The position numbers and the translations under genes are program-made. The notes beneath the pieces are model-generated. The model ran no database searches. It saw only the letters and a program-made list of their open reading frames with translations, and was not told where the DNA came from. Positions 1 to 12,171 of a DNA stretch of 64,000 bases are shown in pieces. The stretch's first letter is position 1. The number at the start of each line of letters is the position of its first letter. Source of the DNA: Ciborinia camelliae (lineage: Eukaryota; Ascomycota; Leotiomycetes; Helotiales; Sclerotiniaceae); assembly GCA_025890175.1 (NCBI GenBank), contig JANPYM010000002.1:3364391-3428390 (forward strand), written 5' to 3'.

Positions 1-1994
1 GCTGGAAGCCTCATACCGGGAAGTCTCACAAAGGTGATGTCTACCTAGTATGCATCCTCAGCTTCATTTTCTTCCTTTCTTGTCTTCTGCATACTCCCTC
101 CAGAATTCAGTCAATGTGGTCAGTGATCTGAGTTGGCTCGGAATCATTTTTAAATTGAGGCAAGACTGCTGAAGAATAAATGTCATCTTGGTAGGTAGGT
201 GATTATTTGGATACTCGCCCAACTGCCCTGCCCTGCTTTCGGTTGCAACTATCGTATTGTGTCAGTCTTCAACCTACCCGACACCGTGGTCAGACCAGCA
301 AGAGAGATTCATATTCAATAAGTACTTATCCTACTACTACCGACAGATGCGATCTCTCCTTAATTGTCTCAACCACTATCCTGTATATCCATCCATCCTA
401 CTTTCTATTTTACTTCAGATGACATTAGAATATTCATCATGATACTACTAACGGATACCCTCCCCTCATATTGTTTCATTCTCATTATATAATCTACTAG
501 CTGGCCACTGCCATTAGTTTTAAATAACACCGCTTCTCTCGATATCAAATCTCTACTCGGGCTTTGTCGTCTCGTCACTTGCCATTCAAGTGCTCTAAAT
601 TGCCAAGTCAAAATCATACCATTAAGCTTTCCGGTCGATTGGATTGTGATTCAGGTTCTTGAATTGCTAAACCACAATGGTAAAATTTGGCATTTTATCT
701 TTTTCCTGTTCCCATCTTTAATTTCCAGGATATACAAATCACGATTATACATTGAAGCTCTCTCGCCTCGTTATTCACACATATTAGCATCCCTAATATA
801 CCAATTGAAACAATACATTTTCTACATAATCGTCTGATGATGTTCGTCTGTCGCTCCCTGATATCCAAATTCGAGTTGCACATTCAACAATCATCATTTA
901 TTGAAATCAGGACGAGATATCAAGAAAGCCTTGGTTGATTGCAAACAACGGGAAAACATGTAATGAAAGTCATTCAATATCCATCCATTCACTCTTTACC
1001 TCTCCATGTGGTTCGAGCAAATTAACTTAGGCAATTTTGCTAGCTTCGAAGGTTGGCTTACTCTGCTTCCTTCTGATCTTGACGGATTCCACCCTTCGTA
1101 CCTTCTTACAACAACAACCACCCTTTCACTTACCTAGTACTTTTATCCACAAAGTCAATTACAAGACATCAACTTACTGGTACACCCATCAATTTATTTC
1201 AGTATTATACCTTCAGCGAAAGCTGTTCCCGCTATCATATCTTTTTCAACTTTGCGACAATCTATCTTTTGAAAGTGACAGTGATTTGAGATTTCAACTC
1301 AAGGTCTAATTATTACATAAAAAATACCCTTCAAGGCATCCATATAACATAGTGAGTATATTCTACTTCTCTGGCTCATCTTGGCTTCACTTTCACATCT
1401 CGCATCTTGAGATTCAGCGCCTAGATCCAACTTACCTCGAGTATATTCTCATAAATTCTGGCCGACCTTCTTGAAAACCTGCAAATATCTTGATTCGTTC
1501 TCTGACATAATATTTCACCTTTGCGGCAGTACATGATCACATTTTCTCCTCCAAATCAAAATTCACACACTGATCTTCTTCTCGATAGCATGAAACATCG
1601 CCCGATCAGCGCTATAACTCACCTTTTCACGTGCGTTTCTGATTACTGAGTCTATACGACAATCACCTCTTAATTCCTTTCATCCAGACTAATCTGGCAT
1701 CTCATCTTCCTCTCAAACCGATTCTTTTATGTGAACCTGCTGGATCCCAGCCTTCAGTCACCCAGCACCAAACTTTGCTTTTGCCATCATTAGCAAATTC
1801 TGCTGCCAATATCACCCCCTCTTTCATTCTAGTCTTTGATTTTCTCCTTCCATATTCACTCATCCGATATTGAAAGATTTTCACTTCTTCGGCTTGTCAA
1901 AGCGTTAAAAATTTGCGTTTAACTCATCAAGTTTAACTTCTTTGTTAATATCATACGTCAAATCAAGAAATTATTCCTCAAACCAGTCAATACC
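1..1994. other. Long non-coding leader/intergenic region
   Basis: No convincing coding region is seen on either strand. The open frames are short, lack family motifs and are interrupted. The last several hundred bases before 1995 are pyrimidine-rich, typical of fungal promoters and 5' leaders. A GTGAGT-like site near 1352 could be the donor of a leader intron, but this cannot be settled from sequence alone. Confidence 0.5.
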
Positions 1995-4900
1995 ATGTCT
2001 TCCAGCGATGAAGAATCCTATGGAGGCTACGGAGGCGAGGACACAATAGCTGAATTTCTTCACGGTGGAGATACGAATTTTGATTCACAGGATCCTTTTA
2101 CACCCCGTCGAGTTCCACGACCAGAAAACTACTCCACTCCTCTCCCGCCTCAACGTCGGGGGCGTATTCATCTTCCTATTGCCCACAGCCGTGCTTCAAA
2201 CCCTCGTCAGGAACCTCCACAAGGGCCTGCATTTCGCACTTCACCAACTCATGTAGCGCCCCAAGATCTTTCAAGCCCTGAGATTAGCAACAGTCCAGAT
2301 CAAGAAAATATCCACCCAGCTCATCAGGTGCAGGAACAATCTCTTTCGAGCCCCGAGGTTAGCAACAGTCCAGATCAAGATAATATCCTCCCAGCTCATC
2401 AGGAGCAAGGAAATTCTCCCTCAATTTTACGAAGTCCTTCCATGTCGAACAATAGCCAGCAAGATGCCTCGAGCCCAAGGGTTGATTCGGATGTCAACGA
2501 TAGTTCATCTACAGGTAGCCAACATCCAGAAAGTCCTCCCATTTCGAACAATAGCCAGCAAGATGCCTCGAGCCCAAGGGTTGATTCGGATGTCAACGAT
2601 GGTTCATCTACAGGTAGCCAACATCCAGAAAGTCCTGCCATGTCGAACAATAGCCAGCAAGATGCCTCGAGCCCAAGGGTTGATTCGGATGTCAACGATG
2701 GTTCATCTACAGGTAGCCAACATCCAGAAAGTCCTTCCATGTCGAACAATAGCCAGCAAGATGCCTCGAGCCCAAGAGTTTATTCAGATGTCAACGATGG
2801 TTCATCTACAGGTATCCAACATCCAGGTGAAGCAAATGCTGCCACAAGTATCGAGTCACCAGACGTCAAGGATGAGGTAAATTCACCTTCCACACTTGAT
2901 CATGGTAAAGGCCAAGTGGTTTCAGACGATCTGTTCGCTGCAAGCCCTCAAATACCTAGCCGTGCTCCTCCACAACGACCCGGCAAGCAGCGTACCTCTA
3001 TATTTGGCACTCCACGTAATACGAATGTTCCCTCCGCCAGGAATTCCAGCCATCTCCAGACGTCACAAGAATCAAGTCAAAAAGTACAGCCGGAGCCTGT
3101 TGCAGTCAAATCTGACGATGACGATGACGATGACTGCGTTATTATGGGTTCCAGAAAGGTACCCCCTGAAGAGAGAACGATGAATTTCAGGAAGGCACTT
3201 CCAGAAGGGAGAAGGGTGCTTGTCATGCAGTATCAGAACCCGAGGGTTAAGGATGAGCCAACTTCAGATTCACCGACCAACCCTAGCACCCCAGAAGTTG
3301 CCAATAGCAGTTCCGGTTCCGAGCGGGAATTAAGCCCTACTGAAGAAGAAATGCTCGCTGCTCAAGCATCCATCATTCCCCCAGCTACGCACCGAACTTA
3401 TTTTGAAGGTACAGACTCTCCTAGGCCAATGAATGACAGTAGAAAGAGACGCCGAGAAAGTATGGCTTACTTCGAAGATCAAGTGGAAATCGATACTGCA
3501 GAAATCGATACTGCTATGCAAGTTAACGAAGATGATGATAATTGGATGCATGCACAAGAAGAAGATGATGATTCCCAAGAGGAGTACAATAATCTTGTGA
3601 AACAACGAAACGCCTTGAACAAAGACAAGCAAAGCAAAGGAACTCTAAGTATCGAAGCTGAAGCTGGACTCATCAGGATCAACAACACACTTGCAAGGAT
3701 GGATCGCCTTAAGGCTGCCAACGCTAAAGGTGCTGAAGATAACATTGATGAAGAGGATGAAGAAACGCTATTTATCCCTGAGACACGCCGACGAAGCCCA
3801 AGTGTCGTTGACAATGGCGAAGGCCCATCTTCCAGACGGGACAACAACTTTGAGGACCTGGATGATGATGCCGGCCTTGCAAGGATGCTACAGGAAGAGT
3901 TTGACCGCGGTATTGATGATGGCCCCTCTAACAAGCCCAAGTCCAAGAAAACACGTCGACCCCCAGCCAAAAACGCTCGAGAATTTCACATTAGAGAAGA
4001 AGAAAGAAGAATCGAGAAAGAAAGAGCGAAGTCTCGGAAGAAAAGGGCTGCTGGCGGTAAAGGCGGAAAAGCCGAGAAAGTCAAAGGTGGACGAAAAGGA
4101 AAAGGCAAGGGCAAGGAGAAGAAATCCAAGAAAGGCTCTGTTAAGGTAGATAGAGGCATGAATAACACTCAATTCATGCGTCGTCGTGGGGGACAGCAGG
4201 ACGAAATTGGTCAACTCATTCTTGACGATCTTATGAACTGCGACCCCGTCGGCGATCGTCTACAGGATCCAATATTTAACGTCGGACCTGAGCCAGAAAT
4301 AGGTAAAACTCGAACCAAATCATCCCAGCTTCAACAACTGTTCGCCAACATTCCTGAAGGTAGTAGCAAGACTAAGGGAAAATCTGACAAGGCAAAACTT
4401 TTACAGGCTTCTCGCAGTTTTGGTTACGCACAAGTTAAGGCTGTTAATGGAAAATGGCTGGTCAAGGGAATGAAATCAACCTTGTATCATCATCAACTAC
4501 TTGGCGCACAGTGGATGGTTTCAAGAGAATTGAGCTCTGAGCCACCTCATGGTGGTTTACTTGCCGATTCAATGGGTCTCGGTAAAACCGTACAAACTTT
4601 GGCTTGCATGGTTGGCAATCCACCTACTAAGGAAGATCGACAACGCGGGGTAACAGCAACGTTGATCGTCGTTCCATCTTCAGTCATTGGTCAATGGCTA
4701 GAAGAAATTCAACTCCACGTTGACTGCCAAAAAGTATGTACGAAGGTCATGCAGTACAAGGCATCAATGCATATCCCCAAGTCTGTTCTAAAGGACTTAG
4801 ACATTGTCGTTACCTCCTACACAGAGGTTATGAAGCAGTTTCCCTTCCCCGACCGCAAGGGTCGAGAGGATATTGCTAAGTATGGTTACAAGAGATGGTG

Positions 4901-7155
4901 GAAAAATGCCCATGATGAGCTTGGCGACCTCCATCAAATGAACTGGCGCAGAGTCGTTCTTGACGAAGCCCACGCAATTAAAAACAACTCGGCCAGAACA
5001 AGCCTGGCTTGTCAGAACCTAAAGAGTGTGTATCGCTGGTGTTTAACTGGTACCCCCCTTCTCAATAGGCTCGAAGAGTAAGTGAAATCTTCCTGCAAAT
5101 TTGACATGTGGTTGTTCAAATTGCATTTGAACAATGGAAGGGCAGATTTGGCCATTGGCCACCAAAGCCCATCCCATTGTACAAATCAACTTGGAACAAT
5201 CAAAAGCTGACAATTGATCCAGGCTCTTCCCATACCTTCGCTTTCTCAAGGCCAACTATTCGATGGATTGGAAGACTTTCCAGCAATATTTTTGTGACCC
5301 TGACGCCGACGATTGTAATAATCGTATCGCTACCCTTCTCAGTTATGCTATGATGCGCCGTACTATGAAGACCACCATCCTCAATCGACCAATCATTACG
5401 CTCCCTCCGCCCCACCCTGTTATGCAGCAGATCAATTTCTCTCGGGAAGAACGAATAATTTATCGCATTGTAAGTGTTCTATGTGGATTTGGACATTCAA
5501 AGGCTGACTTTGCTACCATAGACAGAGAATCGTTTCCGTGCTAATCTTAATGTGTTTCTGGCTAATGGCACTGCCCAGCGTGCCTATGGTGTCTTCTTCG
5601 TTCAACTTCTCCGTCTTAGACAGTGTACCTCTCATCCTTTTATGCTTGAACGTACAATGAAGGAGTCCTGGACTACGGAAGACGTTGAGTTTCTTCGTGC
5701 GGAGCTTAGAAAGTATCAAATCTCCAACATTCCATTTTACGAACAGTGCAAACTGTGGGTTAGCCAGAGCGAAGAAGAAAGAGCGGCAGCGAGAGCTAGA
5801 GGAGAAAGAGGTGCTGAGGCAATTCCATTTGGACTATCTGAATTCGGCGAAAGTTTTCAATTCGACAAGGCTTTAGATTCGCTCAACGATGAGGAGCTTT
5901 ATACTCGCATAACTTGCCATATTTGCTCTGATGTTCCGAATCAACCTGTTATTACAACCGTAAGTTTGGAATTTTGGGAAGAGTTTGGATCGAAACTGAG
6001 AAACTGACTTGTTCTTAGTGCAAACACATCTTCTGCAGGAGCTGTTTGAATGATCACCTTCACTCGCAAATTCATCTTGCCGATGCAGATGACACGGTAA
6101 GCCACATTCTAGCCGATCATTTGGATATTCTAACATCAAATACCAGTTCAACGTATGTCCCAAGTGTGACATCATTTTTGCATCGGCCGAACCCTATGGC
6201 GATCTGCAAATCCCCGATGATGACAATATGGAATCTACCCCCGGTCAAACACAAGAATCAGAAAGCTCATCTCGGGGAAGTAATAAGCGTCAAAAATCCA
6301 ACGATTCCTCTCGTCGTCCACGCGGAATTCCCAGCAAAGGTATGGATGAACTTGGTTTTGAACCCTTTACTAAGGATAGTACTTGGGTTACCAAATCAGA
6401 TTACGACCCAAGCTTTCCACTTATTCCAAGTGCAAAGACTACGGCATTGAAGGCTTTGCTTTTGAAAGGGTTTGAAGAAGCTCCGGATGATAAGGTACAT
6501 TGATCTCGCTTACCCCCTTTCCCACTTCTAATTGTTCAAATGAAAACTAAACAATTGATTCACCTGCCAGGTCGTTATTTACGTTCAATTTCGTACTCTG
6601 GCCCGTATCATCGGCCGCATGTGCAAAGCCGAAGGCTGGGGCTTTTTGTACCTTACAGGCGACGCATCACTTGAGCATCGAACCAAAGCCATCAAAGAAT
6701 TCCGCAATAAAGACAACATTCAAATTCTCATCGCCGGCCTGAAATGCGGTGGCCTCGGTCTCAATTTCCCCTTTGCTAACCGATGTATCTCGCTTGACCT
6801 CTGGTGGAACCACGGCGTAGAACAACAAGCATTCGGTCGAATCTTCCGGATTGGCCAAAACAAAGAGACATGGATGACTCGAATTGTGGTGCGCAACTCG
6901 GTCGATATGCGATTGTTGGGGATGCAAGATTGGAAGTTGCGCGCGTGCGAGAAGGCGATCGATGATGATGGACAGGGCGGCGCTAGTGGCAGCGGAGGGG
7001 GAACCTTGAACTTATCGCAGCTGGCTAGATTATTTGGGTTTTTGAAAACCGATGAGGACAATAATTTGGTGGCTATCGAGCCGGATTATGATGATGATGA
7101 ATTGGAGGGGAGTGATATGAACGGTTCGGGAGAGGGTTCGAGTTCGACGGGCTGA
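1995..7155 (+). CDS. SNF2-family ATPase with RING finger (Uls1/Rrp2-like)
   Basis: Predicted nuclear DNA translocase/SUMO-targeted ubiquitin ligase type protein of about 1592 aa. Six exons: 1995-5077, 5223-5469, 5522-5959, 6019-6096, 6147-6494, 6571-7155. The N-terminal ~800 residues are Ser/Asp-rich and disordered, with a 33-residue tandem repeat (about 150-280) and an acidic run followed by CVIM near 385 that resembles a SUMO-interacting motif. Walker A GLLADSMGLGKT is near 854 and the DEAH box in VVLDEAHAIKN near 990. A C3HC4 RING (CHIC...CKHIFCRSC...CPKC) begins near 1241 inside the ATPase, between its two lobes. The C-terminal helicase lobe has GLKCGGLGLNF and an arginine-finger region, AFGRIFRIGQ. 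RING inserted in SNF2 plus a long disordered head fits yeast Uls1 (similar length) better than Rad5, since no HIRAN domain is visible. The family role in SUMO-conjugate turnover and Rad51/replication stress is inferred. It ends in an acidic/Gly-Ser tail. Confidence 0.9.
2442..2837 (+). repeat. Four 99-bp tandem repeats inside the SNF2 gene
   Basis: The string TCGAACAATAGCCAGCAAG recurs at 2445, 2544, 2643 and 2742, exactly 99 bp apart. Copies 1-3 are nearly identical. The fourth diverges near its end. Each copy encodes 33 residues (SNNSQQDASSPRVDSDVND and onward). Because 99 is divisible by three, copy-number change keeps the frame. A shorter, older duplication encoding ISNSPDQENIHPAHQ and VSNSPDQDNILPAHQ lies just upstream, about 2279-2405. 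Confidence 0.95.
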
Positions 7156-8435
7156 GTGGACTTATCGAAAGTGCTCGAATTGACAAAGATTTGACACTCG
7201 CATCGTTATCAACCTGTGGAGTTTGGAGGGCTGGAGTTGATATTAAGGGACTTGCGGGGGGGAGGGGAGTTATTATTAAGTGATTGCGAGCGAGCGGGCG
7301 GGCGGGCGTTACGTGTTTACAAACCCACCATTTTCTTTTCATCTCTTCTCTTTTTTTTTCTTTTTCTGGCAAGGAGAAAAATGATTTCACGCTCAGACAT
7401 TCAACAAACGGTATTCAAAGGGGTCGCAAATCATACTTCCACATCATCAGTTTTAGTTCACATATTCACCCTTAATATTCAACTCCATTTCAATAATTCG
7501 ATCTTGATGTCTATCTTTGATATGGATATTCGGGATTAGTGACGCGGAGATCTTTTTTAGATCGTTCTTGGGATCGTCGTTCTTGGGATTCTTGCCAGTG
7601 GGGCTTTTATTGGGGAGTTTCGATTTCGATATTGGATTTTGATATTCGATGCTCGGTTTCCCGTATTCGATATTTCGTATTGGATATTGGAGGATTTATG
7701 GGATGGAATGGGGTTATGATTATGATTATGGGATCATTTAGGAAGGAAGTAAGGAAAGTAGCAAGGGAGGAAGGAAGGGAGAGAGGAAGGATACCTAATA
7801 TACCCACCCACCCATACTTCACAATTTCACGATTTCATTCTTAAAATCCAGAGGAAATTCCATCTTTTTCCTTGCTACCCTACCCTAGGTAGGTACCTAG
7901 GTACCTCCTACCTTCGGTAGATAGATAGGTTGCTAGCAGTTTTACTTTTACAATAAAAATCTCGCAATATGAAAGAAAGTACATATTCCAAAAAAAAGAA
8001 AATTCGAAATGATTTTCGGGATCGAAAAGTGTCTCTGTCTCGAAGAGTGCTTGCGAATACATGGAATTTTGAGCTCTTAAATTCTTAATACTATTTTTTG
8101 TTTTGTTATTATCTTTACCTACCTAGGTACTTTTCTTCTATAAATCTTTTATATATCGTCGTCAAATATACGTATCTATCTATCTATCTATCTATCCATC
8201 ATGTAATCCTCGTTCTTGTATGTGGATACCTATTATCCCCTCTCCATTCTATTTACATGACATGATATGACATGATATGACAGACATGAAACCACCAAAT
8301 ATTTATATGTACCCCAAAACGCCATTTATACAAATCAGCATATCGCCCATCTACTATCTCATCTCATCTCATCATCTCATCACATAATCATCAACATCAT
8401 CACATATCCAGTAAACCCCACCTCCCACTCACCTC
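7156..8435. other. Intergenic region between convergent genes
   Basis: This is the 3' flank of the SNF2 gene and of the GH128 gene, which point at each other. It holds poly-T and poly-A tracts, a run of GATATTGGATATTCG-like short repeats at 7600-7700, a CCTAGGTAGGTACCTAGGTACC palindromic patch at 7884-7910 and a tetranucleotide repeat near 8173. No gene is seen. Confidence 0.6.
8173..8196. repeat. ATCT tetranucleotide microsatellite
   Basis: About six uninterrupted ATCT units lie in the intergenic region downstream of the GH128 gene. A TGACATGATA repeat follows at about 8258-8285. Confidence 0.9.
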
Positions 8436-9467
8436 TCACAAGCAAGCCATGAGCAAAACCAAAGCGCCCGCACACCAAACGCTGAAACCCCACCTCCCAG
8501 CCGCGACGCTGGCCTTGGGCACATTCCCCGTGGCGCTCTTGCCCAGATACCAACTTCCGATATCCGTCAACCGGCCGTCCTGATCCAGCATGGTCGCGTT
8601 GTAGCCCACGTTGCTGACGCTGCTGCGGAACGAGCCGAAATACGAATAGCGGTCGATGTAATCGAGTCGGTCGAAATATTCGGCCGTCGTGTTGAAGAAG
8701 GATTGCGTGGTCGAGAGCGGCGCGTCGTTCAGCGCGTATTCGGTGAGCCAGATTGATGTGTTGGGGTAACTGGGAGGGGAGTGTTAGTGTTAAGATGGGA
8801 TGGAATGGAATGGGGCGGGGGGTAGAGGGAAGGATTGGGGCAAGAAAACAAAACAAAAAACTTACGCCGCCCGAAGCTGGCCAAGATGACTCGCCAACCC
8901 ACCAAAATCCCCATACCAATGCACCGTCATAAAATCCACCGTACAATTCGTCCCCAAATCCGCACACTGATCGAAGAAACTACTTAACCAAGTCCATCCC
9001 GAAGATCCTCCCGTCACCGCCGGCGCTCCAACTTTGATCCCCAGCTGGCGGAGAGGCGCCACCTGACTGATCCAATTCGCCGCTGCCGCCGCGGGGGAAA
9101 TTTGAGATCCTCCGGTCGCGGATGATCCATCGGGTTCGTTGTACGTGAGAACGTGCGTCACGTTGCGACCACCGGAGATCAAAGACTTGATGTCGGAAAG
9201 GAAGGTGGTCGAGGTTCCCCAGAGCATGGGCACGAATTCAAATTCTTCCTGCGTGCGGTTCGAGTAGGCTGGGGATGCGGCAATGCCATAGTTATAGTAC
9301 CAGGTTAAGTCGGACCCGGCCTCGACCCAAATTTGGTTGTCGCCGGGGTGTTTGGAGTTGGGGACGAAGACGAGACCGCGTTTAGGGGACGACCCGACGG
9401 TTTCGTCGGCCGCGGCAATGCTGAGGTAGCTGGTTGCTGCTAAGAGGAGGGTGGTGGTGAGATGCAT
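8436..9467 (-). CDS. GH128 glycoside hydrolase, secreted, probable GPI anchor
   Basis: Predicted extracellular/cell-wall beta-1,3-glucanase of 311 aa (Asl1-like glycosyl hydrolase catalytic-core family). Two exons: 8866-9467 and 8436-8769, with a 96-nt intron. The first ~20 residues (MHLTTTLLLAATSYLSIAAA) are a signal peptide. The (beta/alpha)8 core shows WYYNYG near the start, the acid/base Glu in LTYNEPDG and the nucleophile Glu in WLTEYAL. These match the two catalytic glutamates of the family. The C-terminus after about residue 280 has an Ala/Ser stretch followed by a hydrophobic tail ending LVLLMACL, as expected for GPI attachment. N-glycosylation sequons are present (NRT, NVT, NCT). The family acts on fungal or oomycete beta-1,3-glucan, so wall remodelling is the likely role. 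The enzyme class is well supported, the substrate less so. Confidence 0.92.
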
Positions 9468-11677
9468 GGTGGTGGGAGTGGTGATCGAAGAGTTTCGGAT
9501 TATTGGATTGATCGTGACGAAGTATTAAACATAGAAATCAAAGCAACTGAAGTTATAAAAGAGATATGATCCTCGATATACTCTACTTGATTGCAAATCC
9601 AAGAAGGAAAAAAAACAAGATTATGATATCTTGATGCACCTTCTTGCAAGGTTCAAAACAAGGCACAGGTAGGTATCTAGAGGACAAATGAATATACAGC
9701 AATGAAGAAAAATCGAAATGACAATTATCTCGAGTAGGTAGGTAAGAAGAACCCCCTTCCCAGCTGAGAGATATATGAATCATAATAACCTACCATCTAA
9801 ACCTACCTTTCCTATTTGCGTTGTACCAACATAAAATATTGACTCGAAAAGATCAAGACGAATCGAATGGTTGGATGGGATGGGAGGGGAGGATAAAGAG
9901 AGACGAAAGACACGGACAGAAAATAGAAGCGAGAAAATGGTAAGGTCCATGTTTAGCGCACAGGCTCTCTGAGTACCTAGTAGGTACCTACCTACCTAGT
10001 GGTGTTGCGGGTGGAGTGGTCCGAGTGGATTGATTGTGCTAGGGGCCTGGACCCGAATTGTCTACCCATCTAGGTACAAGGGAGGGTAGAGGGAGGGACT
10101 AGACCTATTTTCAGATACCATACCAATGATACCATGGATGGTCCATATGCCTGCGAAGACGGGAGAGGGTGGGTGAACCACTCAATTATTGATTTTGAAC
10201 GATAAGAATCATAAGATTCCGATTCAGAATCATAAGATCTCTTTTTTACCTCTTCCCAATAATTGAAAAAGATCTAGAGTTGCATTGCATTGCATGTATT
10301 CCGGAGTACGTCGTTATCATTCAGCTCGTATGTATGTATGTACGTACTCCGTACTCCGTACATATGCTGACCTTGCAGACGACCGATGCCCTGGTATTCG
10401 GGATCTTATTTGTCGTACAGTCATACTGTACTCGAGGTGAATACAGAATACAAAGGCCACCACCGACTCCGAGCCACCAAAGACATAAACTCCGAAAGCT
10501 CTTGATTCTTGAACCCTTCCTTCTTCGTACACGGCCCGTACCTGCATTATTTGAATGTTGATATGGATATGGAGGGAGGTAGGGGTTGGTTTAATCTTGT
10601 CCCCACTGGGTTCTAGGTTCTAGCTTCTACCTCAAGGAGTCAAGCTGGGTCTTGCCAAAAGATCACCTTCTAGGTAAGCCCAGGTTATGGTCCATGCTAC
10701 ATTATTGATTTTCTTTACATCATTGCGCTAGGGCTTGTCCGAGTGGGAGACAGGAGACAGAGGCTAACTTAAATGATCCTTGGGATAACGACTGAAGAAG
10801 AATAATTGAAAGAATGGGCGAGAGAATTGCTGATAAGGCGGCTAGATAAACTAGAATCAATGATGGGTAAGGAATATAAGGTATGCTGCCATTCGAATTA
10901 TTATTACAATCAATAGGTACCTATTCAGCTCTACAAATTTTGATGCGGCTCGCTCTGGACTACAGTAACCGGAGTTCTTCATCATCTGACAACATACACT
11001 ACGTCAAAGGGACCGGGGAGCTAAATGAGATTTGGTGGGTGGGAGTACGCCGTACGGACTCCGTATTGAATTGGGGTTGATTCCATTGCGATTCTTCGCA
11101 GATTTCCTGGCGTATTCGGGTGAAGCATTACAAAGATTTCTTTAAGATGAATCCAGCCCCTGGATATACAAAAGCAATCGTCGCTTCAACCAGTGGCGTG
11201 GAAGATGGCTAGGTACCTAGTCCAGAAAGACAAATACGGATATCAAATTCCCGTTCCTCCACCAGGGGTATTGATCCCGGATACTCGAGGGCTCATTTGT
11301 CATTCCTTTTCAAGTACCTATCTTCACATGCTTCTAGATGCCCCAATTCACACTTTTCATCGTCGTTGCAAATGATATCATAGCCATAGCCATAGCTAGG
11401 TACATATTGATATTAAGAACTAAAATCTTACTCACTTGACCCCTCACAGTATATACTTTTCAACCTAGACCTAGACATACCATCAATATCCGAATCAAAT
11501 AACGAAAGTATACTTCACTATTGATATCAATCTCATCATCATTCGTTGGGACGTTTATTATTGCTCTATCAGTCCCATCCCGTTTGACCTACCTACCTAC
11601 CAAGAGGCTAATATTACTACTCCCCCTTCCCTCCTTTCCCCCAACTCACCAAATATCCAAACAAATCTCCCCCTTCC
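9468..11677. other. Long intergenic region, no gene seen
   Basis: About 2.2 kb without a credible reading frame on either strand. It carries several palindromic patches: GTACCTAGTAGGTACC-like near 9977-10000, TACGTACTCCGTACTCCGTA near 10341-10360, and CGCCGTACGGACTCCGTA near 11048-11065. It ends just upstream of the 5S rRNA gene in pyrimidine-rich DNA. Confidence 0.6.
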
Positions 11678-11795
11678 ACATACGACCATAGACTGAAGAG
11701 AATTGGGCATCCCGTCCGCTCTGCCATACACAAGCTTCAGATCGGTGGATTAGTAGTTGGGTGGGTGACCACCAGCGAATCCCCACTGTTGTATG
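11678..11795 (+). rRNA. 5S ribosomal RNA
   Basis: The 118-nt segment begins ACATACGACC and ends GTTGTATGT, the terminal stem of fungal 5S rRNA. It contains the conserved CCCGTCCGCTCTGCC, the internal control region TTAGTAGTTGGGTGGGTGAC and CACCAGCGAATCCC. Helix partners are preserved by compensating changes: ACTGAAG (about 11695) pairs with CTTCAG, and GGTGG pairs with the CCCAC run. This argues for a functional variant rather than a decayed copy. A T-rich tract follows at once. Dispersed 5S genes outside the rDNA array are usual in filamentous ascomycetes. Confidence 0.93.
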
Positions 11796-11816
11796 TTTTT
11801 TATTTTTTATTTTTTA
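11796..11816 (+). terminator. RNA polymerase III terminator of the 5S gene
   Basis: Three T6 runs separated by single A residues follow the 3' end of the 5S rRNA. T runs on the coding strand are the standard Pol III stop. Confidence 0.85.
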
Positions 11817-12171
11817 TTCCTTTTATTTTTTTGCTAGTCGCTCAGCTGCGTGGTTGAACCACATTTACAACAAACAATCGGGGCGCGGAAATTTTTAAAG
11901 GGGCGAGCGAGGTAAGTAAGGTGAGCTAGGTTTTTTTTAGCGACCTCTAACGAACGTCTTGTGGTTATTTTGTTGAAGACTAATCGACAGTGAATGTTAT
12001 AAATAAATGACATCATCTACCTAGATATTCACTTGATGTCGTTTGAGAAGATCTCCATCAATACTTCAAAAACGTATGAATCAAATAAATTTTATTTATG
12101 CAAATGTGATATTATATGCATTCCAATCCAACCCTTCGCCATAAACCATCAATCAACATACCATTTTAATC
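11817..12171. other. Intergenic, no gene seen
   Basis: An AT-rich spacer between the 5S gene and the 3' end of the thiolase gene. It includes a CTACCTAGAT motif at about 12017. Nothing codes here. Confidence 0.6.

Noticed and set aside
207..1309. Several 60-90 codon open frames in the 5' leader
   Set aside because: Low-complexity hydrophobic or Ser-rich translations, no motifs, no splice partners.
2399..2880. Long open frames on both strands over the SNF2 repeat
   Set aside because: They follow automatically from a 99-bp repeat unit that lacks stops in those frames; the real frame is part of the 1592-aa protein.
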